Part shown: piece by piece, positions 9,105 to 19,994 of the stretch
Numbering within the stretch: position 1 is the stretch's first letter
How the letters are laid out: each line of letters starts with the position of its first letter
Source of the DNA: Lysobacter concretionis Ko07 = DSM 16239
Lineage (GTDB): Bacteria > Pseudomonadota > Gammaproteobacteria > Xanthomonadales > Xanthomonadaceae
Direction of reading: 5' to 3'
Length of the DNA: 64,000 bases
Assembly (NCBI RefSeq): GCF_000768345.1
Contig: NZ_AVPS01000001.1
Span: 186,001 to 250,000 of the forward strand
Position numbers and translations under genes: made by a program
The notes under the pieces: model-generated
Told to the model about the DNA's origin: nothing
Database searches by the model: none
What the model saw: the letters and a program-made list of their open reading frames with translations, nothing else

Positions 9105-10655
9105 CTACCAGCGCAGCGGACGACGGGCGAGTTCCTGCGACAGCAGGCGGTAGATCGCCTGCGCGTCGGCTTCGGGCAGGTAGCGGATCCGCAGCGGCGA
9201 GCGTGCGCCGGCGGTGTCCAGCCACAGCGTCGCGGTGGCGCAGCGACGGTCGAGCGGTGAACGGGTGAGTTGCAGTGCCTGCAGCTTGTCGATCTCGGCG
9301 AAGCGCCAATGCCGGCTCCACCAGCCCTCGCGCACCGCCAGCAGTTCCGCGCCCACCGCATAGGCCGCCCGTCGGGCCTGGGCCCGCGCCTTGAGCGCCG
9401 CCCAGGGCAGCCACAGCAACGCCAGTGCGCCCCAGTTGCCAAAGCGCCAGACCAGTGCCGCGGTGACCAGCGCCGTCCACGGCAGTGCGGGCACGAACCG
9501 CCGCCACCAGGATTGCAGCGGCAGCGGCCGCCAGAGGAGCTCCGGCCAGCGGGCGTCCGGCAGCAGCCGTTCGATCAGCGCGTCGCAGGCGGCCGGCGTG
9601 GCGATCGGCGCCAGCTCGCGCAGCGCGCGCGATTGCCCGTTCTCCTCGCCTGCGGCGGTATCGACCTCCAGGCTGCGCCGACCCAGCAACCGGTGGGTCA
9701 GTCCTTCGCTGAGCGTCCACGCCTGGATCCGCCGCCGCGACGCGCTGGTGCGCCAGCGCGCCAGCAGGCCGCGCTCGACCGTCAACCGCCGGCCGTCCTG
9801 GCTCAGCACGAAGCCGTGGTACTGCAACACCGCCAGCACGATCGACAGCAGCCGCAGCAAGGCCAGCACAGTGAGCAGAGCCGCCACTCCGCCCAACACG
9901 TACTGGGACGTCCCGAGATGGTGTTGGCCGGACCAGTCCGCTCCGTAACGGGCGACCTGCTCGAACAGATCGGGCCAGACCTGCGAGCCGGTCTGCGAGA
10001 ACGCGGCGATGGCGGCGCCGACCAGGATCATGCCGCGGTTGGACACCAGCCCCAGCCGTAGCAGGTCGGTGGTCGACAGGCGCAGCAGCACCGTGGCGGC
10101 GGGCTGGCTTGCAGGTGAGCCCGGGGTGCTGTCCGGGATTGCATCGGCTGCGGCGGAGGCTGCACCGCGGCGGCGCACCAGGGTTTCCAGTGCCAGCGCG
10201 TCGTCCAGTTTCAGCACCCGCATGTGCGCTTCGGGCTTCTTGCCGCCGGCCGATTCCAGCCGCACCTCGGCCACCCCGAACAACCGGTGCAGCACCGATT
10301 GCTGCACGTCGACGTTGTGGATGCGGGCGAACGGAATCACCCGCAGGCTGCGTTCGAACAAGCCGCTGCGCACCACCAGCGCGTCGGCGCCCACGCCGTA
10401 GCGGTAGGTGAAGTACTGCCATATCGAAGCCACCGCCAGCGCGCCGACGCCGATCAGCGGCCACAGCTCGTTGCGGTCGCCGCGGCCGAACACGAACAGC
10501 GCGAGCAGCGGCACCACGAACTGCCTGAGCTGTGCCAGCAACACGAACAGCCAGGACATCGGGTGCAGGTGCCGCTCGGCGGGCGCGGGGGCGGCCGGCA
10601 AGGGATCGGGCGTGGATGTCTGCGCGGGGGCTGGGGCGGCCGGATCAGTCGTCAT
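9105..10655 (-). CDS. PH-domain membrane protein, YdbT-like
   Basis: A 516-residue protein with paired hydrophobic helices near the N-terminus (MSWLFVLLAQLRQFVVPLLA) followed by a bacterial PH (bPH2) unit, GVGADALVVRSGLFERSLRVIPFARIHNV, and a second similar half further on (QDGRRLTVERGLL...). This is the multi-bPH2 layout of YdbT. The ATG at 10655 overlaps the stop of the upstream PH gene by 11 bp, which fixes the start and indicates translational coupling. YdbS/YdbT pairs are membrane proteins of unresolved function, suspected of a role in membrane maintenance. Confidence 0.8.
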   Translation of the reverse strand: MTTDPAAPAPAQTSTPDPLPAAPAPAERHLHPMSWLFVLLAQLRQFVVPLLALFVFGRGDRNELWPLIGVGALAVASIWQYFTYRYGVGADALVVRSGLFERSLRVIPFARIHNVDVQQSVLHRLFGVAEVRLESAGGKKPEAHMRVLKLDDALALETLVRRRGAASAAADAIPDSTPGSPASQPAATVLLRLSTTDLLRLGLVSNRGMILVGAAIAAFSQTGSQVWPDLFEQVARYGADWSGQHHLGTSQYVLGGVAALLTVLALLRLLSIVLAVLQYHGFVLSQDGRRLTVERGLLARWRTSASRRRIQAWTLSEGLTHRLLGRRSLEVDTAAGEENGQSRALRELAPIATPAACDALIERLLPDARWPELLWRPLPLQSWWRRFVPALPWTALVTAALVWRFGNWGALALLWLPWAALKARAQARRAAYAVGAELLAVREGWWSRHWRFAEIDKLQALQLTRSPLDRRCATATLWLDTAGARSPLRIRYLPEADAQAIYRLLSQELARRPLRW

Positions 10656-11217
10656 CGTCGTGGTCGATCTGGCGTGCGAGCCGGTCGCGCAGGTGTTCCG
10701 CGTCGGCCAGGTCGAGGTGGACGACCTCCACCGCGCTGTGGCGCGTGCCGGCGGTATGCACCACCAGCGTCGCCAGCTGGCGGCGACGTTGCAGTGGCCC
10801 GCGCTTGAGGTCCAGATGCTGGACACGGGTCGCCGGTACCCGCGTCTCGCGCCACCACATCCGGCCACGGCGTACGGCCAGGCCTTCGGAGTCCAGTCGC
10901 CAGAACGTGTAACGGTATCGTTTCAGCCCGAGCCAGAATCCGAATCCGCCGCCGATCAGCAGGCCGCAGGCCGAACCGATCAAGGCCGGCACAAGGGACG
11001 CAAACCCAACGAGGGATTGAAAGCCCAGACCCCCGCCGACCTGGCCGGCGAGGTAGCCGATCACCGCGCCGGGCAGCGCCAGCGAGGGCATCGTGCCGAG
11101 GAGGAACAGCGCACGTGCCCGGATCGGCAACGGTTGCCAGTCGGCGGGTTCCCCGGCGAGGGGCAACGCGGGGCCGGGGTCGGCAGCGGAGGGCGGGGTC
11201 ATGCGGCGATCCTTCAA
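10645..11217 (-). CDS. PH-domain membrane protein, YdbS-like
   Basis: A 190-residue protein with two hydrophobic segments (about 35-55 and 70-95) and a bPH2 domain beginning RYTFWRLDSEGLAVRRGRMW and continuing through TRVPATRVQHLDLKRGPLQRR. The C-terminus is acidic (DHDDDD). The partner YdbT-like gene starts inside its last codons. It begins 19 bp after the acyltransferase gene ends, so lpxL-like, ydbS and ydbT probably form one leftward operon. An ATG five codons in (11202) is an alternative start. Confidence 0.78.
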   Translation of the reverse strand: MKDRRMTPPSAADPGPALPLAGEPADWQPLPIRARALFLLGTMPSLALPGAVIGYLAGQVGGGLGFQSLVGFASLVPALIGSACGLLIGGGFGFWLGLKRYRYTFWRLDSEGLAVRRGRMWWRETRVPATRVQHLDLKRGPLQRRRQLATLVVHTAGTRHSAVEVVHLDLADAEHLRDRLARQIDHDDDD

Positions 11218-11236
11218 GGCCGTTGCGGCGTGTGGC

Positions 11237-12175
11237 TCAGTAGCACTGTGGCCAGTACGGGTTGTCCTCGCCGCGGCCGGAGGGGCGCAGCGAATAGCGT
11301 TTGTAGGTCCATTGGTACTGCGCCGGATCGCGACGTGCGATGCGCTCGATCGCCGCGTTCAGCGCCGCCACCGCGATCCGCGGATCGGCGTCGGCCACGG
11401 CTGCGGGTGTGGACTCCAGGTGCAGCGCGAAACCCGGCCCGGCGCGGTGGCTGTCGATGCGCTCGCAGTACGCCATCAGCACCACGGCTCCGCTGCGTGC
11501 GGCCAGCCGGCCCAGCAGGGTCATCGTCAATGCTTCCTTGCCGAAGAACGGGCCGAACTCGCCGTCGCCCTGTTTGGGTTGCTGGTCGGGCAGGATGCCC
11601 AGCACGCCGCCTGCGGCCAGGCGCTTGAACAGCTGGCGCACGCCGGCGGCCTCGGCGCGGACCTGGGTCACGCGCGGGGGCTGGCCGTCGGTGCGGTCAT
11701 CGGCCCGCACGCGGTTGAGGAAGGCCTCGCCAACCTTCGACTCCGGCGGCGCGTACAGGATCGCCAGCGGCGTGCGCGCGGCCAGCCACTGGTTCAGCAG
11801 TTCCCAGTTGCCGTAATGCGGCGCGGCGATGATCACTCCGCGTCCGCCGGCAATCGCCGCGTCGAGCAGCTCGGTGCCGTGCTGCTCGCGGATCAATGCC
11901 AGGTTCTCGGCATGCGGCCGGGTCCACAGGCGCAGCGTTTCCATCAACTGCCGGGCCGTGGTGCGCAGGATCGCCTGCCGCAACTCGTCGCGCTGGGACG
12001 GGTGCATGTGCGGATAGGCGATCTGCAGGTTGCAGGCCGTCACCCGGCTCTCGCGGCTGCGCGGGCGCAGTACTGCGACCGCCAGCAGATCGCCCAGACG
12101 GTACAGCCAGGGCCACGGCAACCGCGCCAGCAGGGCGGCGAGGGCGTACAGCAGACGGGCGGCGAGGTCGGTCAT
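11237..12175 (-). CDS. Lipid A acyltransferase, LpxL/HtrB family
   Basis: An inner-membrane acyltransferase of about 312 residues that adds a secondary acyl chain to lipid A or a related lipid. The N-terminal hydrophobic anchor is LLYALAALLARLPWPWLYRL; the catalytic H-x4-E motif is in APHYGNWELLNQWLA; PDQQPKQGDGEFGPFFGK and the terminal QWTYKRYSLRP are family blocks. The frame is open to 12247, but MTDLAARLLYAL at 12175 gives the usual N-terminus. Whether it adds laurate, myristate or another chain cannot be told. Confidence 0.88.
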   Translation of the reverse strand: MTDLAARLLYALAALLARLPWPWLYRLGDLLAVAVLRPRSRESRVTACNLQIAYPHMHPSQRDELRQAILRTTARQLMETLRLWTRPHAENLALIREQHGTELLDAAIAGGRGVIIAAPHYGNWELLNQWLAARTPLAILYAPPESKVGEAFLNRVRADDRTDGQPPRVTQVRAEAAGVRQLFKRLAAGGVLGILPDQQPKQGDGEFGPFFGKEALTMTLLGRLAARSGAVVLMAYCERIDSHRAGPGFALHLESTPAAVADADPRIAVAALNAAIERIARRDPAQYQWTYKRYSLRPSGRGEDNPYWPQCY

Positions 12176-12276
12176 CCGTCGCAGTGTAGCCGGCGGCAGG
12201 CACCCCTTCGGCGGGGCCGGGCGAGAGGGCATCCGGGGAACCAGCACCCGCCCGGATCGCCCGTTATGCTCTGCCG

Positions 12277-12717
12277 ATGCTCGCCTTGATCCAGCGCGTT
12301 ACCCAAGCCAGTGTCCGCGTCGACGACAACGTGGTCGGCGAGATCGGCCCGGGCCTGCTGGCGCTGGTCGGCATCGAACCGGGCGATGGCGACGCGCAGG
12401 TTGCGCGGATGGCCCAGCGCCTGCTCGGGTACCGGGTGTTTGCCGACGCCGGGGGACGCATGAACCTGGGCCTGGGGGAAGCCGGCGGGCGCCTGCTGCT
12501 GATCAGCCAGTTCACGCTCGCCGCGGACACCGCCAGCGGCATGCGACCGGGCTTCAGCACCGCCGCGGCGCCGGATCTGGCTGAACCGGTGTTCAACCAG
12601 TTGCTGCAAACCTGCCGGGCCCGGCACCCTGCAGGGGTGGAAACCGGCCGCTTCGGTGCCCATATGGTGGTAAGCCTGGTCAATGATGGCCCGGTCACCT
12701 TCCTTCTACGGGCCTGA
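12277..12717 (+). CDS. dtd: D-aminoacyl-tRNA deacylase
   Basis: It hydrolyses D-aminoacyl-tRNAs (and mischarged Gly-tRNA(Ala)) for chiral proofreading. The 146-residue protein begins [16 protein letters not shown], the standard start, and carries the active-site motif SQFTLAADT and the cross-subunit NDGPVTFLL near the C-terminus. It is divergent from the acyltransferase gene and lies 101 bp before rpoD with its own promoter in between, so it is probably transcribed alone. Confidence 0.96.
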   Translation: MLALIQRVTQASVRVDDNVVGEIGPGLLALVGIEPGDGDAQVARMAQRLLGYRVFADAGGRMNLGLGEAGGRLLLISQFTLAADTASGMRPGFSTAAAPDLAEPVFNQLLQTCRARHPAGVETGRFGAHMVVSLVNDGPVTFLLRA

Positions 12718-12769
12718 GAGTCCGGAAAACCCTTGCCACAGCACGCTTTCGGGTGGGCATGCGGCACAC

Positions 12770-12778
12770 TGGTATAAT
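12770..12778 (+). promoter_or_regulatory. Extended -10 promoter of rpoD
   Basis: TGGTATAAT is a perfect TGn-TATAAT extended -10, 40 bp before the rpoD ATG. No good -35 is present at 16-18 bp upstream, as expected for an extended -10 promoter. A TTGCCA at 12733 is too far away (34 bp) to pair with it. Confidence 0.7.
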
Positions 12779-12818
12779 AGAAGGTTCCCTCCTCCCCATT
12801 ACATGGTGGCGCAGCCGT

Positions 12819-14753
<1,935 letters not shown>

Positions 14754-14777
14754 GCCCGCGGCGAAGCGATGCATGAC

Positions 14778-14812
14778 CCGAAGCCCCGCCCCGTGCGGGG
14801 CTTCGGTTTTTT
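14778..14812 (+). terminator. Rho-independent terminator of rpoD
   Basis: A perfect 12-bp stem (CCGAAGCCCCGC / GCGGGGCTTCGG, 14778-14789 with 14795-14806), a 5-nt loop and six T residues (14807-14812). It lies 25 bp after the rpoD stop and 28 bp before the tRNA. Confidence 0.95.
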
Positions 14813-14839
14813 ACCGGCTACAATTCCCGTCCGCGCTGC

Positions 14840-14912
14840 GGGCCTATAGCTCAATGGTTAGAGCAGAGGACTCATAATCCTTTGGTTCCAGGTTCGAGTC
14901 CTGGTGGGCCCA
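14840..14912 (+). tRNA. tRNA-Ile2 (CAT anticodon, lysidine type)
   Basis: A 73-nt cloverleaf: acceptor GGGCCTA / TGGGCCC with discriminator A, D arm GCTC/GAGC, anticodon stem-loop GAGGA-CTCATAA-TCCTT, T arm CCAGG-TTCGAGT-CCTGG. The anticodon is CAT. The acceptor has C4-G69 and C5-G68, the pairs recognised by TilS in E. coli tRNA-Ile2, whereas elongator Met-tRNA differs there, so Ile2 is favoured over Met. CCA is not encoded. A TACAAT at 14819-14824, just after the rpoD terminator, may be its -10. Confidence 0.85.
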
Positions 14913-15033
14913 GTTCTTGATGGCGGTCTTGCTGCATTGCCGTTGCATCCGCCACGTCTTTGACTTCATTGGCCGACCAGGCAGTGGCTGGTCAAGGCGT
15001 TTCTCGTTTCTTCCCACGTTTCAGTCGGCAGTT

Positions 15034-16446
15034 CTACTGCTGCCGGCCCTTGCGGCTTCGCCCACGTCGCGCGACCTCGCAGGCCGCGGCGATAGCCAGC
15101 GTCAGCGCGAAGGTGGACAGCAGTTGCACCCGTGAGTCGGGCGACAGCAGCGTCAGGGCGAAGATCAGTGTCAGGATCGCCAGGCCCAGCCAGGTCACGT
15201 ACGGGAAGCCGCCCATGCGGAACGGCAACGGCGTGCCGGTGCGGTCCGCGCGCCGGCGCAGGATCAGCTGCGAGACCAGGGTGATCGTCCACACCATCAG
15301 GCAGGTCGAGCCGACCAGGTTGAGCAGCGCGGGCAGTACCCGCTCGGGGAACCACAGCTCCAGCAGGGTGGCGAAGAACCCGAACGTGACGCTCGCCAGC
15401 ACCGCGACCAGCGGCACCATGCGCCGGTTCACCCGGGCCAGGCCGCGGGGTGCCTCGCCGCGTTCGGCCAGCGAGAAGATCATCCGCGAGGCGCCATACA
15501 GGTTGGCGTTGAGCGCCGACAGCAGCGCGATCACCGCGACCAGGGTGATCGCGGTGGCCGCGCCCGGGATCGCGGCGACCTGCAGCACCGCCGCGAACGG
15601 CGACTTCAAGGCGTCGCTGGTCCACGGCACCACTGCGATGATCACCGCGATCGAGCCGATGTAGAACACCAGGATGCGCCAGGCGACGGTGCGGATCGCG
15701 CGGGCGAGGCTGCGTCCTGGCTGCTCGGATTCCGCGGCCGCGATGGCGACGATCTCGGTGCCGCCGAACGCGAACACCACCACCAGCAAGGCCGCGCCGA
15801 TCCCGGCCAGGCCCTTGGGCGCGAAGCCGCCGTGGGCGGTGATGTTGGACAGCCCCGGCGAGGGCGCGGCCGGCAGGAGCCCGAGCAGCAACGCGGCGCC
15901 AATGACGATGAAGGCGAGGATTGCGATCACCTTGATGATCGCGAACCAGAATTCGAACTCGCCGAAGTTGCGCACACCCAGCAGGTTGATCGCGGTGAAG
16001 ACCGCCATGAACAGCAGCGACAGCCACGGCACCGACAGCGAGGGCCAGACCGTGGCCAGCAGTCCGGCGGCCCCGACCGATTCGGCCGCGACCACGACCA
16101 CGATCTGCAGCCACCACAGCCAGCCGACGGTGGCTCCCGCGGTCGGGCCCATCGCGTCGGCGGCATAGACCGAGAACGCGCCGCTGGACGGACGCGCGGC
16201 GGCCATCTCACCCAGCGCGTGCATCACGATGATCACCAGCGCGCCGGCGATCAGATAGGACACCAGCACCGCCGGCCCCGCCGCCTGCACACCCACGCCC
16301 GAACCGAGGAACAGGCCCGCGCCGATGGCGGTGCCCAGGCCCATCATGATCAGCTGGCGGGGCTTCAAGGCATGCTGAAGCCGCGGTTCGCCAGCGGTGG
16401 GAAAGTCGGTGGAGGTGTTGCCGGAGTGCTGCGGAGGAAGGGACAT
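15034..16446 (-). CDS. APC-family amino-acid permease (AAT subgroup)
   Basis: An inner-membrane proton-coupled amino-acid importer of 470 residues. The first helix carries the family signature LIMMGLGTAIGAGLFLGSG, and about 12 hydrophobic segments follow. The next conserved block is GALVIIVMHALGEMAAARP. Overall it resembles AnsP/CycA/AroP-type permeases; the substrate cannot be assigned. ATG 16446 (MSLPPQHSG) was chosen; a start 11 codons earlier is possible. It is divergent from the pirin gene across an unusually AT-rich 180-bp gap (for example 16513-16575), which probably holds both promoters. Confidence 0.88.
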   Translation of the reverse strand: MSLPPQHSGNTSTDFPTAGEPRLQHALKPRQLIMMGLGTAIGAGLFLGSGVGVQAAGPAVLVSYLIAGALVIIVMHALGEMAAARPSSGAFSVYAADAMGPTAGATVGWLWWLQIVVVVAAESVGAAGLLATVWPSLSVPWLSLLFMAVFTAINLLGVRNFGEFEFWFAIIKVIAILAFIVIGAALLLGLLPAAPSPGLSNITAHGGFAPKGLAGIGAALLVVVFAFGGTEIVAIAAAESEQPGRSLARAIRTVAWRILVFYIGSIAVIIAVVPWTSDALKSPFAAVLQVAAIPGAATAITLVAVIALLSALNANLYGASRMIFSLAERGEAPRGLARVNRRMVPLVAVLASVTFGFFATLLELWFPERVLPALLNLVGSTCLMVWTITLVSQLILRRRADRTGTPLPFRMGGFPYVTWLGLAILTLIFALTLLSPDSRVQLLSTFALTLAIAAACEVARRGRSRKGRQQ

Positions 16447-16626
16447 GTGGTGGACAGGCTGCGAGTGGCGAACCCGCAACGATACCTGTCAGTGCGATTG
16501 GCGGGTTGATGTGTCAAATATAGAACGTACATATATAAAAACTGTTGTTTATCCCAATATAGATATCAATCACGCTGTTTGCATCAGGCGACGCACCGTC
16601 GCCCATTGAACACGGAGACCGCCGAC

Positions 16627-17334
16627 ATGATCACTTTGCGCCCCGCCTCGGAACGCGGCCACGCCAACCACGGCTGGCTGGATTCCTGGCACAGCTTCTC
16701 GTTCGCCGGTTACCACGACCCGAACCACATGCACTGGGGCCCGCTGCGGGTCATCAACGAAGACCGGGTGCAGGGTGGCGAGGGCTTCGGTACCCATCCG
16801 CATCAGGATATGGAGATCATCAGCTACGTCCTCGACGGCACATTGGCCCACCGCGACTCCATGGGCACCGGCGCCACCATCGTGCCGGGCGAGGTGCAGC
16901 GGATGAGCGCCGGCACCGGCGTCACCCACTCCGAGTACAACCACGAGCAGGGCAAGACCACGCATTTCCTGCAGATCTGGATCATCCCCTCCGTGCGCGG
17001 CATTCAGCCCGGCTATGAGCAGAAGACGTTCCCGGAGGCCGAGAAGCGCGGCCGCCTGCGCTTGGTGGCCAGCCCGGACAGCGCCGACGGTTCGGTGCTG
17101 ATCCACCAGGACGCACGGATGTACGCCGGACTGTTCGATGCCGGTGAACAGGCCGCTCTGGAGCTGGCGCCGGGCCGCCTGGGCTATGTGCACATGGCCC
17201 GCGGCAGCGCGCTGGTGAATGGCCACGCCGTCTCCGCTGGTGACGCGTTGCTGTATGCCGACGAGTCGCAGGTGCTGATCGAGCGCGGCGAGGGCGCCGA
17301 GATCCTCGTCTTCGACCTGCCGCAGCTGCAATGA
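16627..17334 (+). CDS. Pirin family protein (YhhW-like, quercetinase-type)
   Basis: A 235-residue bicupin of the pirin family. The metal ligands can be read at His57 and His59 in GTHPHQDME and at His101 and Glu103 in GVTHSEYNH, identical in spacing to E. coli YhhW, which has quercetin 2,3-dioxygenase activity in vitro. The frame opens 16 codons earlier, but MITLRPASERGHA is the usual start. Its stop overlaps the start of the cytochrome b561 gene (ATGA), so the two are translationally coupled; a redox or stress role is inferred. Confidence 0.92.
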   Translation: MITLRPASERGHANHGWLDSWHSFSFAGYHDPNHMHWGPLRVINEDRVQGGEGFGTHPHQDMEIISYVLDGTLAHRDSMGTGATIVPGEVQRMSAGTGVTHSEYNHEQGKTTHFLQIWIIPSVRGIQPGYEQKTFPEAEKRGRLRLVASPDSADGSVLIHQDARMYAGLFDAGEQAALELAPGRLGYVHMARGSALVNGHAVSAGDALLYADESQVLIERGEGAEILVFDLPQLQ

Positions 17335-17951
17335 GGCCGGCCGCGATGAACCCCAAGGACAGTACCGGCAAGCGCCGTCCCGACCGCTGGTCGCCGGTGA
17401 GCCAGCTGCTGCACTGGGCCACGCTGGCGCTGATCGTCTGGCTGGCGTGGCGGGGGCTGACGATGGTCGACATGCCCAACACGCCGGCGAAGATCAACGC
17501 CTATGCGCTGCACAAATCGCTGGGACTCACCCTGCTGGCGCTGGTGGTGGTGCGGCTGGCGTGGCGGCTGCTGGCCCGTGCGCCCAGGCCGGTGACTGGC
17601 ACGCCGGCCTGGCAGGAGCGGATCGCATCGCTCACCCATGTCGGGCTCTACGTGCTGCTGTTGGCGATGCCGCTGAGCGGATGGCTGTTCAACTCCGCCT
17701 CCGGTTATCCGCTGCAGTGGTTCAAACAGTTCAACCTGCCCGCGATTGCCGGGCGCGATACCGCGTTGGCGGAGCTGGCGGTCAACGTGCACCGGTGGGG
17801 GTTCTGGCTGCTCGTGCTGCTGGTGGCCCTGCACGCCGGCGCGGCCCTGTACCACCACTTCGTGCAGCGCGATGACACGTTGCTGCGCATGCTGCCGCGT
17901 GCGCCGGGCGGCAAGCAGCGTCCTGCTCCGACTTCCGACCTCAACAACTGA
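17331..17951 (+). CDS. Cytochrome b561 family protein
   Basis: A di-haem inner-membrane electron carrier of 206 residues, four transmembrane helices. The heme ligands are the histidines in SQLLHWATLALIVW, YALHKSLGLTLLALV, AVNVHRWGFW and VALHAGAALYHHF. Cytochrome b561 is often encoded next to YceI, as here. The start overlaps the pirin stop; an internal ATG at 17346 is the alternative. Part of a pirin-b561-YceI unit. Confidence 0.92.
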   Translation: MRPAAMNPKDSTGKRRPDRWSPVSQLLHWATLALIVWLAWRGLTMVDMPNTPAKINAYALHKSLGLTLLALVVVRLAWRLLARAPRPVTGTPAWQERIASLTHVGLYVLLLAMPLSGWLFNSASGYPLQWFKQFNLPAIAGRDTALAELAVNVHRWGFWLLVLLVALHAGAALYHHFVQRDDTLLRMLPRAPGGKQRPAPTSDLNN

Positions 17952-17965
17952 TCTGGACCACTGAC

Positions 17966-18526
17966 ATGACCTTCAAGCACTCCCTGTTGATCCTTTCCCT
18001 CGCCAGCGCCGGCCTGATGGCCGGTTCCGCCAACGCCGCGGACTATGTCCAGTCCTCGGGTGCGTTGACCTTCGCCAGTGAGTACCAGGGCGAGATCTTC
18101 ACCGGGCAGTTTCCCGGCTTCCGCACCACCCTCAGCTTCGACCCGGCCGCCCCGCAGGACGCAAGGCTCGATGTGCTGATTCCTCTGGCCGGGGCGGACA
18201 CCCGGAACCCCGACCGCAACGACACGTTGCGGGGGGCGGACTTCTTCAATGTCGCGAAGTTCGCGCAGGCGCGCTACACCGCCCGCGGCTTCCGCAGCCT
18301 GGGTGGCAACCAGTACGCCGCCGATGGGACGCTCAGTCTGCGCGGCGTGGGCAAGCCGGTCACGCTGACGTTCACCTGGACGCCTGGCGAGGCGCCGGTG
18401 CTGGCGGGCAAGGCAAAGGTCGAGCGCCTGGCGTTCGGGGTCGGCGGCGGTGACTGGGCCGACACCAGCCTCATTCCGGACGAGGTCGCCATCTCGACCC
18501 GCGTCCGGTTCTCTCACGCGCCCTGA
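17966..18526 (+). CDS. YceI family periplasmic protein
   Basis: A 186-residue lipocalin-like protein that binds isoprenoid-type lipids (YceI/TT1927b family). A signal peptide ends at GSANA-ADY (cleavage near residue 25). Family blocks are SGALTFASEYQGEIFTGQF, RGADFFNVAKFAQARYTA and DGTLSLRGVGKPVTLTF. It starts 14 bp after the cytochrome b561 gene, consistent with a shared role such as quinone handling. Confidence 0.92.
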   Translation: MTFKHSLLILSLASAGLMAGSANAADYVQSSGALTFASEYQGEIFTGQFPGFRTTLSFDPAAPQDARLDVLIPLAGADTRNPDRNDTLRGADFFNVAKFAQARYTARGFRSLGGNQYAADGTLSLRGVGKPVTLTFTWTPGEAPVLAGKAKVERLAFGVGGGDWADTSLIPDEVAISTRVRFSHAP

Positions 18527-18578
18527 ACTTTGCCGGAATAAAGTAGGCCGCAACCATCCAGCACACGAGGAAAATGAC

Positions 18579-19151
18579 ATGACGACGTACAACGTGGGGT
18601 ACCTGATCGGCAGCCTGGCGAAACACTCGATCAACCGCCAGTTGGCCCAGGCATTGTTCAAGCTGGCGCCACGGGAACTCAAGTTTCATGAGATTCCGTA
18701 CAAGGACCTTCCGCTCTACAGCTACGACTACGACGAGAGCTACCCCGAGGTCGCGACAGCGTTCAAGAAGGCGATCGAAGGTTCCGACGCGGTCCTGTTT
18801 GTCACGCCCGAGTACAACCGTTCCATTCCCGGCGGACTGAAGAACGCGATCGACTGGGCCAGCCGCCCGTGGGGAACGAACTCGTTCGCGAACATCCCGT
18901 CCGGCGTGATCGGCACCTCGCCCGGCGCGATCGGTACGGCCGTGGCGCAGCAGCAATTGCGCAGCGTGCTCGGCTTCCTCAACTCGCCGCAGATGAACGC
19001 GCCCGAGGCCTACATCCAGTTCAAGCCGGGCATGATCAGCGAGTCCGGCGAGATCAACGACCCGGCCACGGCCGAGTTCCTGGGCAACTACCTGTCGGAG
19101 TTCCACCAGTTCATCGCCCGCGTGCTCACGGTGCTGCCGCGAAACGCATGA
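18579..19151 (+). CDS. NAD(P)H-dependent FMN reductase / quinone reductase
   Basis: A 190-residue flavodoxin-fold enzyme of the ChrR/YieF group. The FMN phosphate loop is GSLAKHSINRQLAQAL (residues 11-26), and TPEYNRSIPGGLKNAIDWAS is the family signature that binds the isoalloxazine ring and dimer partner. Such enzymes reduce quinones or chromate with NAD(P)H. A GAGGAAA ribosome site precedes ATG 18579. It lies 52 bp after the YceI gene and extends the redox theme of the cluster. Confidence 0.92.
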   Translation: MTTYNVGYLIGSLAKHSINRQLAQALFKLAPRELKFHEIPYKDLPLYSYDYDESYPEVATAFKKAIEGSDAVLFVTPEYNRSIPGGLKNAIDWASRPWGTNSFANIPSGVIGTSPGAIGTAVAQQQLRSVLGFLNSPQMNAPEAYIQFKPGMISESGEINDPATAEFLGNYLSEFHQFIARVLTVLPRNA

Positions 19152-19214
19152 GCACCGCCGGGCGGGAGGTTCCAGCCGCTGGCCCCGCCCGGCCGCAGCG
19201 GCGACAATGGGCGG

Positions 19215-19898
19215 ATGAACAAAGACGCTGCTTTGCTTGAGGCGGTCGAGCACGAGACCCGGTCTGTGCCGACCTGGGCGGTCATCTGGTTGCATGGGCT
19301 GGGGGCGGACGGCAACGATTTCGCGCCGATCGTGCCCGAGCTGGTGCGCAAGGAATGGCCGGGGCTGCGGTTCGTGTTTCCGCATGCGCCGGTGCGCGCA
19401 GTCACCGTCAACAACGGCGCGCGCATGCGGGCCTGGTACGACATCAAGGATTTCGACCTGGCCAACCGCGCCGACGAGGCCGGCGTCGAGGAATCGATCG
19501 TGCAGGTGGAGGCGCTGATCGCGCGCGAACTCGAACGCGGCATTCCGGCGTCGCGGATCCTGCTGGCGGGTTTTTCGCAGGGCGGGGCAATCACCCTGGC
19601 GGCGGGCCTGCGGCGCCGGGTGCCGTTGGGCGGGCTGGTGGCGCTGTCGACCTACCTGCCGATGGCGCATCGCGCGGCCGGGTTGCTGCAGCCTGGCGCG
19701 ACGGCGCAGCCGGTGTTCATGGCGCACGGCAGCCACGACCCGGTAGTGCCGTTCCAGGCCGGCCAGCGCAGCGCCGCGGTGCTGGGCGAGCTGGGCTTCA
19801 AGGTCGACTGGCACAGTTATCCGATGGCCCACCAGGTGTGCGCCGAGCAGATCCGGGATCTCGGTGACTGGATGTCGGTGCGTTTCACGGCGGAGTGA
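19215..19898 (+). CDS. Carboxylesterase/phospholipase, alpha/beta hydrolase
   Basis: A 227-residue cytoplasmic esterase of the EstB/acyl-protein-thioesterase-like group. The oxyanion loop is WLHGLGADGNDF, the nucleophile Ser121 lies in GFSQGG, and the triad is completed by Asp175 (GSHDPVVP) and His206 (YPMAHQV). Carboxylic esters or lysophospholipids are the usual substrates. It starts 63 bp after the flavin reductase gene. Confidence 0.9.
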   Translation: MNKDAALLEAVEHETRSVPTWAVIWLHGLGADGNDFAPIVPELVRKEWPGLRFVFPHAPVRAVTVNNGARMRAWYDIKDFDLANRADEAGVEESIVQVEALIARELERGIPASRILLAGFSQGGAITLAAGLRRRVPLGGLVALSTYLPMAHRAAGLLQPGATAQPVFMAHGSHDPVVPFQAGQRSAAVLGELGFKVDWHSYPMAHQVCAEQIRDLGDWMSVRFTAE

Positions 19899-19994
19899 GC
19901 GGTCTGGCGGGAGCAGCTGCGTGGCCGCGCGACCGTGTAGATGCCGCGCGTCCACGCGTGTGATAGCTGCAGTCATGAACGGAGGGGCGGGTCG

